NCBI GenBank assembly: GCA_021160185.1
Contig: JAGHDA010000463.1
Coordinates: 1-5,575 of the forward strand
Reading direction: 5' to 3'
Length of the DNA: 5,575 bases
DNA from: Verrucomicrobiota bacterium
GTDB taxonomy: Bacteria; Verrucomicrobiota; Verrucomicrobiia; Limisphaerales; CAZBKV01
Shown here one piece after another: positions 1-5,575 of the stretch. Every line of letters starts with the position of its first letter. Position 1 is the stretch's first letter. Position numbers and translations under genes: made by a program. The notes below the pieces were generated by a model that made no database searches, was not told the origin of the DNA, and worked only from the letters and a program-made list of their open reading frames with translations.

Positions 1-647
1 ATGAAGCGGGCGCGGCCGTCGGGGTTCATAAGCGGATCGATAATGATCACCAAATCCTTGAGGAGGGCCTTCACATCCTGGTTTTCCGCGGCCACCAAAT
101 GATAAAGCATGGCAAGCGCGGCGTCGGAGCCTTCCGTCTCGTCCCCATGAATTGTGTAGGCTAGCCAGACCACCGCAGGCAGCCCCTGGATCAGCTTGTC
201 CGCTTCTTCGGAAGAGGTCCGGCGGGGATCGGCCGCCCGCGCCAGATCCCGGCGGATCGCGTCCAGCCGGGCGATATTTTCCGGCGCGCTGACGAAAAAC
301 AGATACAGCGGCCGCCCTTCATGGCTCCGGGCATACTCCACCAGCCGGGTCTTTTCCGGCGCGGCCTCCGCCCACGCCTTGAGGCAGATCTCGATCTGCT
401 CGGGCGCGGCCGCCCGTTCGCCCGCATCGAAGCCAAGCAACTCCTTCACCGTGGGCACGCCGGGGGCGTATTTCGCTCCCGGAAAAAACGGCGCCCATTC
501 CTTCAGGCCGGGAAGTTCCGTCGGCGGCAAGCTCATAGGCTGGGCCGCGCCGAGCCACAGCCCAAATCCGGCGAGGATCCAAACCGACAAAGCGCGCATG
601 GCGCGGGACGCGTCAAGCCATATGCGGGAGATTCGTTTTGCGCTCAT
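1..647 (-). CDS. Exported M14-family zinc carboxypeptidase, N-terminal part (runs off left edge)
   Basis: This is the first 215 codons of a metallopeptidase that continues past base 1. Residues 17-36 form a hydrophobic export signal (MRALSVWILAGFGLWLGAA) with a plausible cleavage site after GAA, so the mature enzyme should act outside the cytoplasm. The M14 zinc-binding HxxE motif appears as H167-G-D-E170 inside a stretch reading YTIHGDETEGSDAA. A typical NPDGRARF segment follows at 208-215. In M14 enzymes these supply two zinc ligands and part of the substrate pocket; the third zinc ligand (a later His) and the catalytic Glu would lie beyond the window. The family removes C-terminal residues from peptides, but the substrate cannot be read here. 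The start is uncertain: ATG at 647 gives an 18-residue basic leader before the hydrophobic core, while ATG at 599 gives a more compact signal peptide. Neither has a well-placed Shine-Dalgarno; an AGGAGG lies 22 bases before the 647 start. It is divergent from the plus-strand gene at 824. Confidence 0.86.
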   Translation of the reverse strand, partial: MSAKRISRIWLDASRAMRALSVWILAGFGLWLGAAQPMSLPPTELPGLKEWAPFFPGAKYAPGVPTVKELLGFDAGERAAAPEQIEICLKAWAEAAPEKTRLVEYARSHEGRPLYLFFVSAPENIARLDAIRRDLARAADPRRTSSEEADKLIQGLPAVVWLAYTIHGDETEGSDAALAMLYHLVAAENQDVKALLKDLVIIIDPLMNPDGRARF

Positions 648-823
648 GCGCCAAGGATGGGGCCGCGAGCCTCCTCTTGGCAAGCCTTCGGGAGGCCCGC
701 CCTGCCAAGCCCTCTGCGAAACAACGGATCGCCGCTTGCAAAACCCAAAGAGGATTTGCACACTGAGTTTGTTGGAAGACAACTGGGAGCGCGGAAGCCC
801 GCAAGGGCGCAGCGATTGGCACG
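648..823. promoter_or_regulatory. Divergent intergenic region, presumed to hold promoters for both flanking genes
   Basis: The 176 bases separate two divergently read genes, so both promoters probably lie here. I see no convincing -35/-10 pair on either strand. The best plus-strand candidate, TTGCAA at 736-741 with CACACT 17 bases on at 759-764, has a poor -10. The region holds a 7-bp inverted repeat (676-709) and a repeated TTGCA spaced by exactly 20 bp (736 and 756). The regulatory role is inferred from gene orientation alone. Confidence 0.4.
676..709. repeat. Inverted repeat with nested inner stem
   Basis: CTTGGCA at 676-682 is the exact reverse complement of TGCCAAG at 703-709. Within the 20-base interior, GCCT at 684-687 can pair with AGGC at 693-696, giving a nested hairpin; an alternative inner fold has a TTCG loop. 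For the minus-strand peptidase gene this falls in the 5' leader, immediately before an AGGAGG at 670-675. For the plus-strand gene it is well upstream of the start. It could be an operator or a leader hairpin. There is no T-run, so it does not look like an intrinsic terminator. Confidence 0.5.
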
Positions 824-2902
824 ATGAGCACACCCTCGGAATTTGGGTTGGATTTGGACTTGGAGTTCCTTCCGGCGTGGGCGCGGCAGCCGTCCACAAC
901 CGACCGGTACGCGACGCATGAAGGGGAGGCCGAAAAGCCCCGGAAAGGGCGCAAGCAGGGACGGGGCCGACGCGAGCGGCGGGAAGACCGCCGCGAACGA
1001 CGCCCCTTCCAGCGCGGCGAACGCCGGAGCCAAGCGCCGTCTCGCCCCGCCGAGCCGGAAGTTCCCCTCCCGGAAATCAACGTCTCCCTCACGCCCGATC
1101 CGGAAGGCGTCGCTTCGCTCGCCAAGCAAATTCGCTTCACCGGCCGCGCCTACCCGCTTTTTGACATTGCTCGCTTGATCCTCCAGCGACCTCAGCGCTA
1201 CAGCGTCGAGTTCTCCGTTAAAAAGCAAGGAAACGGCTCCCCTATCCAGCCGCTCTACGTTTGCTCTCTGGACGAATCGGTGTGGCTCTCGGAGGAGGAA
1301 GCAACTCGTCACGTCCTGAAAAACCACTTCGAGACGTTCTATCAAACCGAAAAAATCCAGGGCGAGCCGCCCAAAGGAGTCTATACCTTCGTGGCACAAT
1401 GCGGCCTCTCCGGGGAGATCCTCGGTCCGCCGAACTACCATGGCTACCAGAAGAGGCTTCGAGAGCTGCACGCCGAGCGCTTCGCCCATATCCCCTTCGA
1501 TCAGTACAAGGCCAAGGTTCGCATGATCAAAGACCCGGAGGCGGTCAAGCGCTGGATCGAAGAAATGAGCTGGCGCAAGGAGTACATCTGCCTCAACACG
1601 CCCGAATCCCAGCGGCTAAAGAGTATGGAGGAGGTGGAGCGGCATTTCCGCGAAACCCATCTGGCCAACATCTGCCAGAGCGTGGAAAAAGTAACCCTTC
1701 CCGCGGCCGGCAAACGGCCGCAGATGTCCCGCGGCCTCCGCTTGCTTCTGGACCAGGTGCTGCGCGAGGAGCGGAAGTTCCCCATCCGGCTGGCGCGGAC
1801 GCTCAGCCAACAATTCGCCGCCCACGGGCTTCAGTTCTTCAAAGTCAACAAGACGGTCACCCACGTCTGCGTCTCCCGCCCGCACTACCTGGACATCGAG
1901 CACACTGCGGTCTCCGACCGCGTGCGGCAGATCATCACTTTCATCAACGAACACCCGGGCTGCACCCGGCGCGACCTCATCGAGGGGCTTGCTCCGGGGC
2001 CGACGCCGCTCTCCCACTCGGCCATGCAGCACCGGCCCCAAACCGAACCGCCGCAAACGGAACAAGCCTCCTCGGAAGCCTCCGCCGCAACTGAAGAAAA
2101 GCAGGCCCAGGCTGAAGAGCCAACCGGCCCGCAGCAGGCCGCCGCCGCGGAAGCCCAGCCGGCCGAAAAGGCCGAAAGCGAACAAAAATCCGCCCTCAGT
2201 GAAGAGCCCACTCCGGAGCAGCAGGCGATCATCGCCGATCTCCACTGGCTTCTTCACCAGGGACACGTAATCGAGTTCACCGACGGGCACATGGAAACCG
2301 CCAAGCCGCCTCGGACCCAACCGGCTCCTCAACATGCCAAGGAGCGCCAGCGGGGCGGACAAACCCAAACCGGAACCACGCCCCAGCCCGCGGAAGAACA
2401 AGCGAAACCCCAGGCGTCGGAAGTCTCTCCTCCTGCCGCCCCAGCCGGCGAAGCAAGCAAACCAAACGCCCCGGAGTCCGCTCCCGCCGACCGCCCTGCC
2501 GCTCAGGAAGCGCAAACTCCTGAGGAAAAGTCTTCCGCTCCGGAGACTCCAACGGAGCCCCCGTCCGGAGAAGGCGGCGAAGCGAGCGCGGCCCCTGCGC
2601 CTTCCGGGGAATCCGCGCCTCAGCTCCCAGCTGAAGGCTCCAAAGCGCCCGCTTCCGATGCGGAGGAAACCAAGCCGCGTTCAGAGCCGGAAGCGGCGGC
2701 TTCATCCGCCCCGGCCGCCGACGAGGCCGCTCAACCCGCCCCTGAAGCGAGCGAACCCGAGCAGCCCGCCGAGCAAAGCCAGGATTCCGAGAAACCGGCT
2801 CCCGCCGCTTCGGAGTCCCAGGCGCCCCAGCCGGGCGAAGCGGAGCCATCCGCAACCGAGGACGAGCGGCCTAAGGGAGAAAACTCCGCCCCAGAGAGCT
2901 GA
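824..2902 (+). CDS. Uncharacterised 692-residue protein with Arg-rich N-terminus, split winged helix and low-complexity tail
   Basis: I cannot assign a function. Reading along the protein: residues 8-20 hold a short hydrophobic/acidic motif (LDLDLEFLPAWA); 39-69 are strongly basic and Arg-rich, resembling nucleic-acid-binding tails; 80-363 form a folded-looking core (FTGRAYPLFDIARLIL, YTFVAQCGLSGEILGPPNYH and LQFFKVNKTVTHVCVSRPHY are its most distinctive parts). Residues 364-391 and 463-493 look like the two halves of a winged helix, separated by about 70 residues rich in Ala, Glu, Gln and Pro. Residues 494-692 are an Ala/Pro/Glu/Ser-rich tail, almost certainly disordered. There is no signal peptide or membrane segment, so it is probably cytoplasmic. 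ATG 824 is the first usable start after an in-frame TGA at 764-766, although no clear Shine-Dalgarno precedes it. From memory, similar conserved proteins occur in Verrucomicrobiota, without a characterised role. The yhbY-type gene starts 47 bases downstream on the same strand, which hints at an RNA- or ribosome-related job. Confidence 0.88.
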   Translation: MSTPSEFGLDLDLEFLPAWARQPSTTDRYATHEGEAEKPRKGRKQGRGRRERREDRRERRPFQRGERRSQAPSRPAEPEVPLPEINVSLTPDPEGVASLAKQIRFTGRAYPLFDIARLILQRPQRYSVEFSVKKQGNGSPIQPLYVCSLDESVWLSEEEATRHVLKNHFETFYQTEKIQGEPPKGVYTFVAQCGLSGEILGPPNYHGYQKRLRELHAERFAHIPFDQYKAKVRMIKDPEAVKRWIEEMSWRKEYICLNTPESQRLKSMEEVERHFRETHLANICQSVEKVTLPAAGKRPQMSRGLRLLLDQVLREERKFPIRLARTLSQQFAAHGLQFFKVNKTVTHVCVSRPHYLDIEHTAVSDRVRQIITFINEHPGCTRRDLIEGLAPGPTPLSHSAMQHRPQTEPPQTEQASSEASAATEEKQAQAEEPTGPQQAAAAEAQPAEKAESEQKSALSEEPTPEQQAIIADLHWLLHQGHVIEFTDGHMETAKPPRTQPAPQHAKERQRGGQTQTGTTPQPAEEQAKPQASEVSPPAAPAGEASKPNAPESAPADRPAAQEAQTPEEKSSAPETPTEPPSGEGGEASAAPAPSGESAPQLPAEGSKAPASDAEETKPRSEPEAAASSAPAADEAAQPAPEASEPEQPAEQSQDSEKPAPAASESQAPQPGEAEPSATEDERPKGENSAPES

Positions 2903-2949
2903 CCACAGAAACCAGGCCCTTTCAGCTCCCGGAAAAAGGCGCTTATTCC

Positions 2950-3261
2950 ATGACGGAAAAAATCCCCGGCCCTGTGTTGCGGAAATTGAAGTCCCGCGCC
3001 CAGCTCTTGAAACCCATCGTCCGCGTGGGCCGGGCCGGCCTCGGAAAAACGGTGACAGAGGCGTTGAGCCAGGCGCTTGAAGCCCGCGAGCTGGTCAAGG
3101 TCAAATTCGAAGGCTTCACGGACCGGGCCGAAAAGAAACGCTGGATTGCAGCCGCGGCCGAGCGCACAGGAAGCCGTCTTGTTCAAAGCGTAGGCAACAC
3201 GGCGGTGTATTATCGCCCCCGACCGGAGAAGGCTGATCGCGAAGAGCAATCCGGCTCTTGA
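2950..3261 (+). CDS. yhbY: YhbY-family CRM-domain RNA-binding protein
   Basis: This 103-residue protein is a stand-alone CRM (CRS1-YhbY) domain, about the usual length of bacterial YhbY proteins. The order of motifs fits the family: an N-terminal basic helix (LRKLKSRAQLLKPIVRVGRAG, residues 10-30) leads into the GxxG loop G27-R-A-G30, then the helix and strand ALEARELVKVKF (42-53), and finally TGSRLVQSVGNTAVYYRP (73-90). The family binds RNA; the E. coli member associates with pre-50S ribosomal particles, so a role in large-subunit assembly is expected. A short charged tail follows the domain. AAGG at 2936-2939, ten bases before the ATG, is a modest ribosome-binding site. The gene lies 47 bases after the 692-residue protein gene with no terminator between, so cotranscription is likely. 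The canonical loop often reads GKNG; here it is GRAG, which keeps the glycines and the basic residue. Confidence 0.93.
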   Translation: MTEKIPGPVLRKLKSRAQLLKPIVRVGRAGLGKTVTEALSQALEARELVKVKFEGFTDRAEKKRWIAAAAERTGSRLVQSVGNTAVYYRPRPEKADREEQSGS

Positions 3262-3264
3262 ACC

Positions 3265-3284
3265 GCCGCCGCGCAGGCGGCTTT
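3265..3284 (+). terminator. Short hairpin with TTT tail at the convergent gene junction
   Basis: GCCGCC at 3265-3270 pairs with GGCGGC at 3276-3281 across a 5-base loop, and TTT follows at 3282-3284. It begins four bases after the yhbY stop, so it could terminate plus-strand transcription. The T-run is short, so it would be a weak intrinsic terminator. On the minus strand the same stem has no T-rich tail. A second 6-bp inverted repeat (3242-3247 with 3254-3259) sits just before it, across the end of yhbY. Confidence 0.4.
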
Positions 3285-3817
3285 CAGGGCAACAGGATCA
3301 CCGCCCCCACATACCACATCAGGTTGACCCACGCGGCGGCAAGCGCATCGTCCGCCACAACGCCCAACCCGCCCCACAACGCCTGGGATTGGCGGACGGG
3401 CCACGGTTTCCAGATATCGAACGCCCGAAACCCGGCAATCAACGCCAGGGTAAGCGGCAAATGCGAGCCGGTGAGGAAATAAGACGGCTCCGGCCACCGC
3501 TCCAGATCCTTTGCGCAGTACGCCAGCCAGGAGACAAAGCAGAGCGGCAAAGCGACGATCTCATCCAACACGATCGAGGGCGGATCATGGCGTTGAAGCC
3601 GGTTCTCCGCGGCGGAACACACCGGCACAGCCAGGATCAAAGAGGCCGCGCAGGCTGCAGCAAAGGCCCATCCGCTTCCCAGACTGACCAGGGCCAGGAA
3701 CCACGCCAGGCCGGGGGCGGCGGCCAGCGTGCCCGGAGCCACAGGGCTGCGGCCCACGCCGAAGCCCTGCGCCAGCCACACCGTCCAGCCGTTTGGTCGA
3801 GAAGCCGGATCAGACAT
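3284..3817 (-). CDS. pgpA: Phosphatidylglycerophosphatase A
   Basis: This 177-residue membrane protein removes the phosphate from phosphatidylglycerophosphate to give phosphatidylglycerol. The diagnostic PgpA blocks are all present: GFGVGRSPVAPGT (18-30), DPPSIVLDEIV (78-88) with the conserved acidic pair D85/E86, FRAFDIWKPWPV (130-141), and GGLGVVADDALA (149-160) with the double aspartate expected at the active site. Hydrophobic stretches around 32-66, 84-101, 118-130 and 162-176 fit the family's multi-pass topology. Length matches typical PgpA proteins. Its ATG overlaps the last 8 bases of pgsA, which makes the substrate, so translation of the two is probably coupled. One small departure is alanine at residue 89, where a glycine is usual after DEIV/DEFV. 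The gene ends 22 bases from the convergent yhbY stop. Confidence 0.95.
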   Translation of the reverse strand: MSDPASRPNGWTVWLAQGFGVGRSPVAPGTLAAAPGLAWFLALVSLGSGWAFAAACAASLILAVPVCSAAENRLQRHDPPSIVLDEIVALPLCFVSWLAYCAKDLERWPEPSYFLTGSHLPLTLALIAGFRAFDIWKPWPVRQSQALWGGLGVVADDALAAAWVNLMWYVGAVILLP

Positions 3818-4400
3818 CCTGGAGATACAATTCGCGATTGCGCCACAGGTAGATCGCCCCTGAAAGGAAGGTCAGGAAAACCGCCAGCCAAAGCGCGCCT
3901 TGAGAAAACCACGCGATCCACGGCCGTCCGGCGATCGGAAATCCGAAGACCGCCTGTCCGAACGCCCCCCAGTGAACGTAGCTGGCCTGCACGAGAATCG
4001 CCACAATCGCCACGATCTGGCTGACGGTCTTGTGCTTGCCGTAGCCCTCGGCCGCCAGAACCACATTCTGGGAAGCGGCCAACAGCCGCAAGCCGGTGAT
4101 GGCCAGTTCCCGCGCCACCACGATCACCACCATCCACCCAGGCGCGTAATGGTGCTCCACAAACGCGATGAACGCCGAGCAGATGAGGATCTTGTCCGCC
4201 AACGGATCCATCAGGATGCCGAAGTTGGTGATGAGGCCCCGGCGGCGGGCGATCGCGCCGTCGAGGGCGTCGGTAATCCCCGCCAGGAGAAAGAGAAACA
4301 CCGCCAGCGTCATCCCCCACCGTCCCCGGATGAACACGGCGACAAGGAAAAGAACCGTCAGCCCCAAGCGCGCGACGGTGAGTCGGTTAGGCAAATTCAT
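3810..4400 (-). CDS. pgsA: CDP-diacylglycerol--glycerol-3-phosphate 3-phosphatidyltransferase
   Basis: PgsA transfers the phosphatidyl group from CDP-diacylglycerol to glycerol-3-phosphate, forming phosphatidylglycerophosphate at the inner membrane. The CDP-alcohol phosphotransferase signature DGx2ARx8Gx3Dx3D is intact: D47-G48, A51-R52, G61, D65 and D69, with the preceding D44 completing the metal-binding aspartates. The N-terminus MNLPNRLTVARL is the typical PgsA opening, and GKHKT at 121-125 matches the usual GKxKT block that helps separate PgsA from other members of the superfamily. Hydrophobic segments at about 10-24, 29-42, 70-82, 88-108, 126-140 and 165-186 fit a six-helix protein. At 196 residues the length is normal. 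The start lies 28 bases after the oxidoreductase stop with no clear Shine-Dalgarno, and the 3' end overlaps pgpA by 8 bases. Confidence 0.96.
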   Translation of the reverse strand: MNLPNRLTVARLGLTVLFLVAVFIRGRWGMTLAVFLFLLAGITDALDGAIARRRGLITNFGILMDPLADKILICSAFIAFVEHHYAPGWMVVIVVARELAITGLRLLAASQNVVLAAEGYGKHKTVSQIVAIVAILVQASYVHWGAFGQAVFGFPIAGRPWIAWFSQGALWLAVFLTFLSGAIYLWRNRELYLQDV

Positions 4401-4428
4401 CGGCGGTCGCAGGCGCGAAGCTCTCGGT

Positions 4429-5575
4429 TCATTGCTTCAGCTTGGAAGTGTCGAACTCCCATTTTTCCCCCTTGGCGATCATCTCGCGCCAGGTGACCTC
4501 GCGGTTGGCGTACGCGGCGGTCCTGCCAAGGATCGAGGTCAGGTTGCTCCGCACGCTCTGTTCCACGGTGGGGTTGGCGCAGTCGCCGGCGAGGACGGCC
4601 TTGTGGAAGGCGGCGATATTCGCTTCCGCTCCAGCCTGGTAAAGGCCGGGATTGCCGCCGCTGTAGGCGTCCTTCTTGCTCCGGAGGACCACCTTGCCGA
4701 AGTAGTGGGTGTCCACCGTTCCTTCGGTTCCGTACACCCGGCAACAGATGTCGTCATAACCGTGGCCGAACTGTTTGGAGTTGAAGCTGACGAGGATTTC
4801 GCCGGGGAAGTAAAAAATCACGGCGAAGTGGTCCCAGCACGTTCCGAACCCGCGCGCCAGGCCGCCGGTTCCGTAAGCCTTTTCCGGCGCGGCGTCCAGG
4901 ATCCAGGCGGCCACGTCCAAGGCGTGGATGTTCTGCTCGGTGATTACGTCGCCCGAAAGGACCCGGTCGATGCCCCATGCGCGGAGGCGGGCTTCCGGGT
5001 CGGCTTCGCGCCCCTTCAGAGCCCCGCGCAACCTTTCAAACGTAGGCCCGCAGTGATAGGTCGCTTCCCCCGAAACCAGGCGGCCGATTTGCCCGGCGCG
5101 CACGCGGCGCACCACTTCCTGATAGTCCTTGCTGGCCCGCGTTTGAAAATCGACCAGGAAAACCTGCTTCCGCGCGGTCGCCTCCTTCCCGGCCGCGGAA
5201 ACAAGCTGGCAGCCGGGCACATCCACCGCGATCGGCTTGGCCAAATAGACGTGCTTGCCGGCCCTCACAGAGTCAGCCGCCTGCGTGGGGTGAAAGTAGG
5301 GAGGGCTGATGATGACCGCCGCGTCAATCTTCTGCTCCAGGAGGCGCAGGTAGCCCTTGAGACCCGTGAAACGCCGGTTTTCCGGAACCTTGAGCTGCGC
5401 CCCCGCCGCCTCGGCCCGGTCCTCGAAGTAATCCGCCACCGCGCCGACCGCATAGCCCCCATGCTTGAGAAAGAGCCTCGCGATCCAACGCCCGCGGCCG
5501 CCGCAGCCGATCAGGCCGATCGTCAACTTTTCATTCGCCTCGGACCCGCGGACCCGGCGCGGGGCGACAATCTGC
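4429..5575 (-). CDS. Gfo/Idh/MocA-family oxidoreductase, 5' end beyond the right edge
   Basis: This NAD(P)-dependent dehydrogenase/dehydratase-type protein has an N-terminal Rossmann fold and a C-terminal Gfo/Idh/MocA domain. Positions here count the leucine encoded at 5526-5524 as 1. The nucleotide-binding loop is GLIGCGGRGRW (4-14). The catalytic-lysine motif, normally EKP, reads A96-K97-P98. The active-site segment GDVITEQNIHALD (192-204) carries H201. The ending, EVTWREMIAKGEKWEFDTSKLK, is typical of exported members in Planctomycetota and Verrucomicrobiota. The TTG at 5526 is a possible start, but the frame stays open to the window edge and encodes IVAPRRVRGSEANEKL just before it, as expected between a Tat-type signal peptide and the domain. 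I therefore treat the gene as 5'-truncated by the window and probably exported. Members act on sugars, inositols or related polyols; the substrate is unknown. It is the first visible gene of the minus-strand cluster leading into pgsA. Confidence 0.9.
   Translation of the reverse strand, partial: QIVAPRRVRGSEANEKLTIGLIGCGGRGRWIARLFLKHGGYAVGAVADYFEDRAEAAGAQLKVPENRRFTGLKGYLRLLEQKIDAAVIISPPYFHPTQAADSVRAGKHVYLAKPIAVDVPGCQLVSAAGKEATARKQVFLVDFQTRASKDYQEVVRRVRAGQIGRLVSGEATYHCGPTFERLRGALKGREADPEARLRAWGIDRVLSGDVITEQNIHALDVAAWILDAAPEKAYGTGGLARGFGTCWDHFAVIFYFPGEILVSFNSKQFGHGYDDICCRVYGTEGTVDTHYFGKVVLRSKKDAYSGGNPGLYQAGAEANIAAFHKAVLAGDCANPTVEQSVRSNLTSILGRTAAYANREVTWREMIAKGEKWEFDTSKLKQ

Noticed and set aside
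816..822. TTGGCAC resembling the -24 half of a sigma-54 promoter
   Set aside because: No matching TTGC -12 element follows at the required spacing, and the motif abuts the start codon at 824.
196..921. Long plus-strand open frame (241 codons) opposite the peptidase
   Set aside because: It is antisense to a gene with clear M14 motifs, overlaps the start of the 692-residue gene, and its translation is Arg/Ser/Ala-rich with no recognisable domain.
644..1489. Minus-strand open frame (281 codons) across the divergent region and the start of the 692-residue gene
   Set aside because: It runs antisense to the conserved core of the plus-strand protein and has no domain signal; long antisense frames are expected in GC-rich DNA.
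1616..2515. Minus-strand open frame (299 codons) opposite the winged-helix and insert region
   Set aside because: Its Gly/Leu/Arg-rich translation simply mirrors the Ala/Pro/Glu codons on the other strand.
2334..2899. Possible coding tandem repeats in the Pro/Ala/Glu-rich tail
   Set aside because: The residues recur in composition, but I find no fixed period or repeated nucleotide unit, so it is low-complexity sequence and not a defined repeat array.
3389..4024. Plus-strand open frame (211 codons) opposite pgpA and pgsA
   Set aside because: Both minus-strand genes carry complete family signatures, while this frame gives an Arg/Pro-rich sequence with no domain.

Overview
The window is GC-rich bacterial DNA with five protein genes on both strands and very little intergenic space. 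Several features suggest the Planctomycetota/Verrucomicrobiota group, most likely Verrucomicrobiota. These are an exported-type Gfo/Idh/MocA oxidoreductase with the C-terminal style common in that group, a large plus-strand protein whose core resembles what I remember of a conserved uncharacterised verrucomicrobial family, and gene starts that mostly lack a convincing Shine-Dalgarno sequence. The taxonomic call is inference from protein style, not from a marker gene.

Layout from left to right. Bases 1-647 (minus strand) hold the N-terminal 215 codons of an exported M14 zinc carboxypeptidase that runs off the left edge. Bases 648-823 form a divergent intergenic region with an inverted repeat and a pair of short direct repeats. 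Bases 824-2902 (plus) encode a 692-residue protein of unknown function with an arginine-rich N-terminal tract, a conserved-looking core, what appears to be a winged helix split by a low-complexity insert, and a roughly 200-residue Ala/Pro/Glu/Ser tail. Bases 2950-3261 (plus) encode a YhbY-type CRM-domain RNA-binding protein, probably cotranscribed. A short hairpin followed by TTT lies in the 22-base gap where plus- and minus-strand genes converge.

The right part is a minus-strand cluster read from right to left: a Gfo/Idh/MocA oxidoreductase (5' end beyond the right edge), then pgsA, then pgpA. PgsA makes phosphatidylglycerophosphate and PgpA dephosphorylates it to phosphatidylglycerol, so the pair supplies two consecutive membrane steps, and their coding regions overlap by 8 bases. 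The oxidoreductase has no evident link to phospholipid synthesis and may only share transcription.

I found no mobile element, CRISPR array, tRNA, rRNA or recognisable riboswitch. Most of the window is ordinary housekeeping. The best candidate for something undescribed is the 692-residue protein paired with yhbY.
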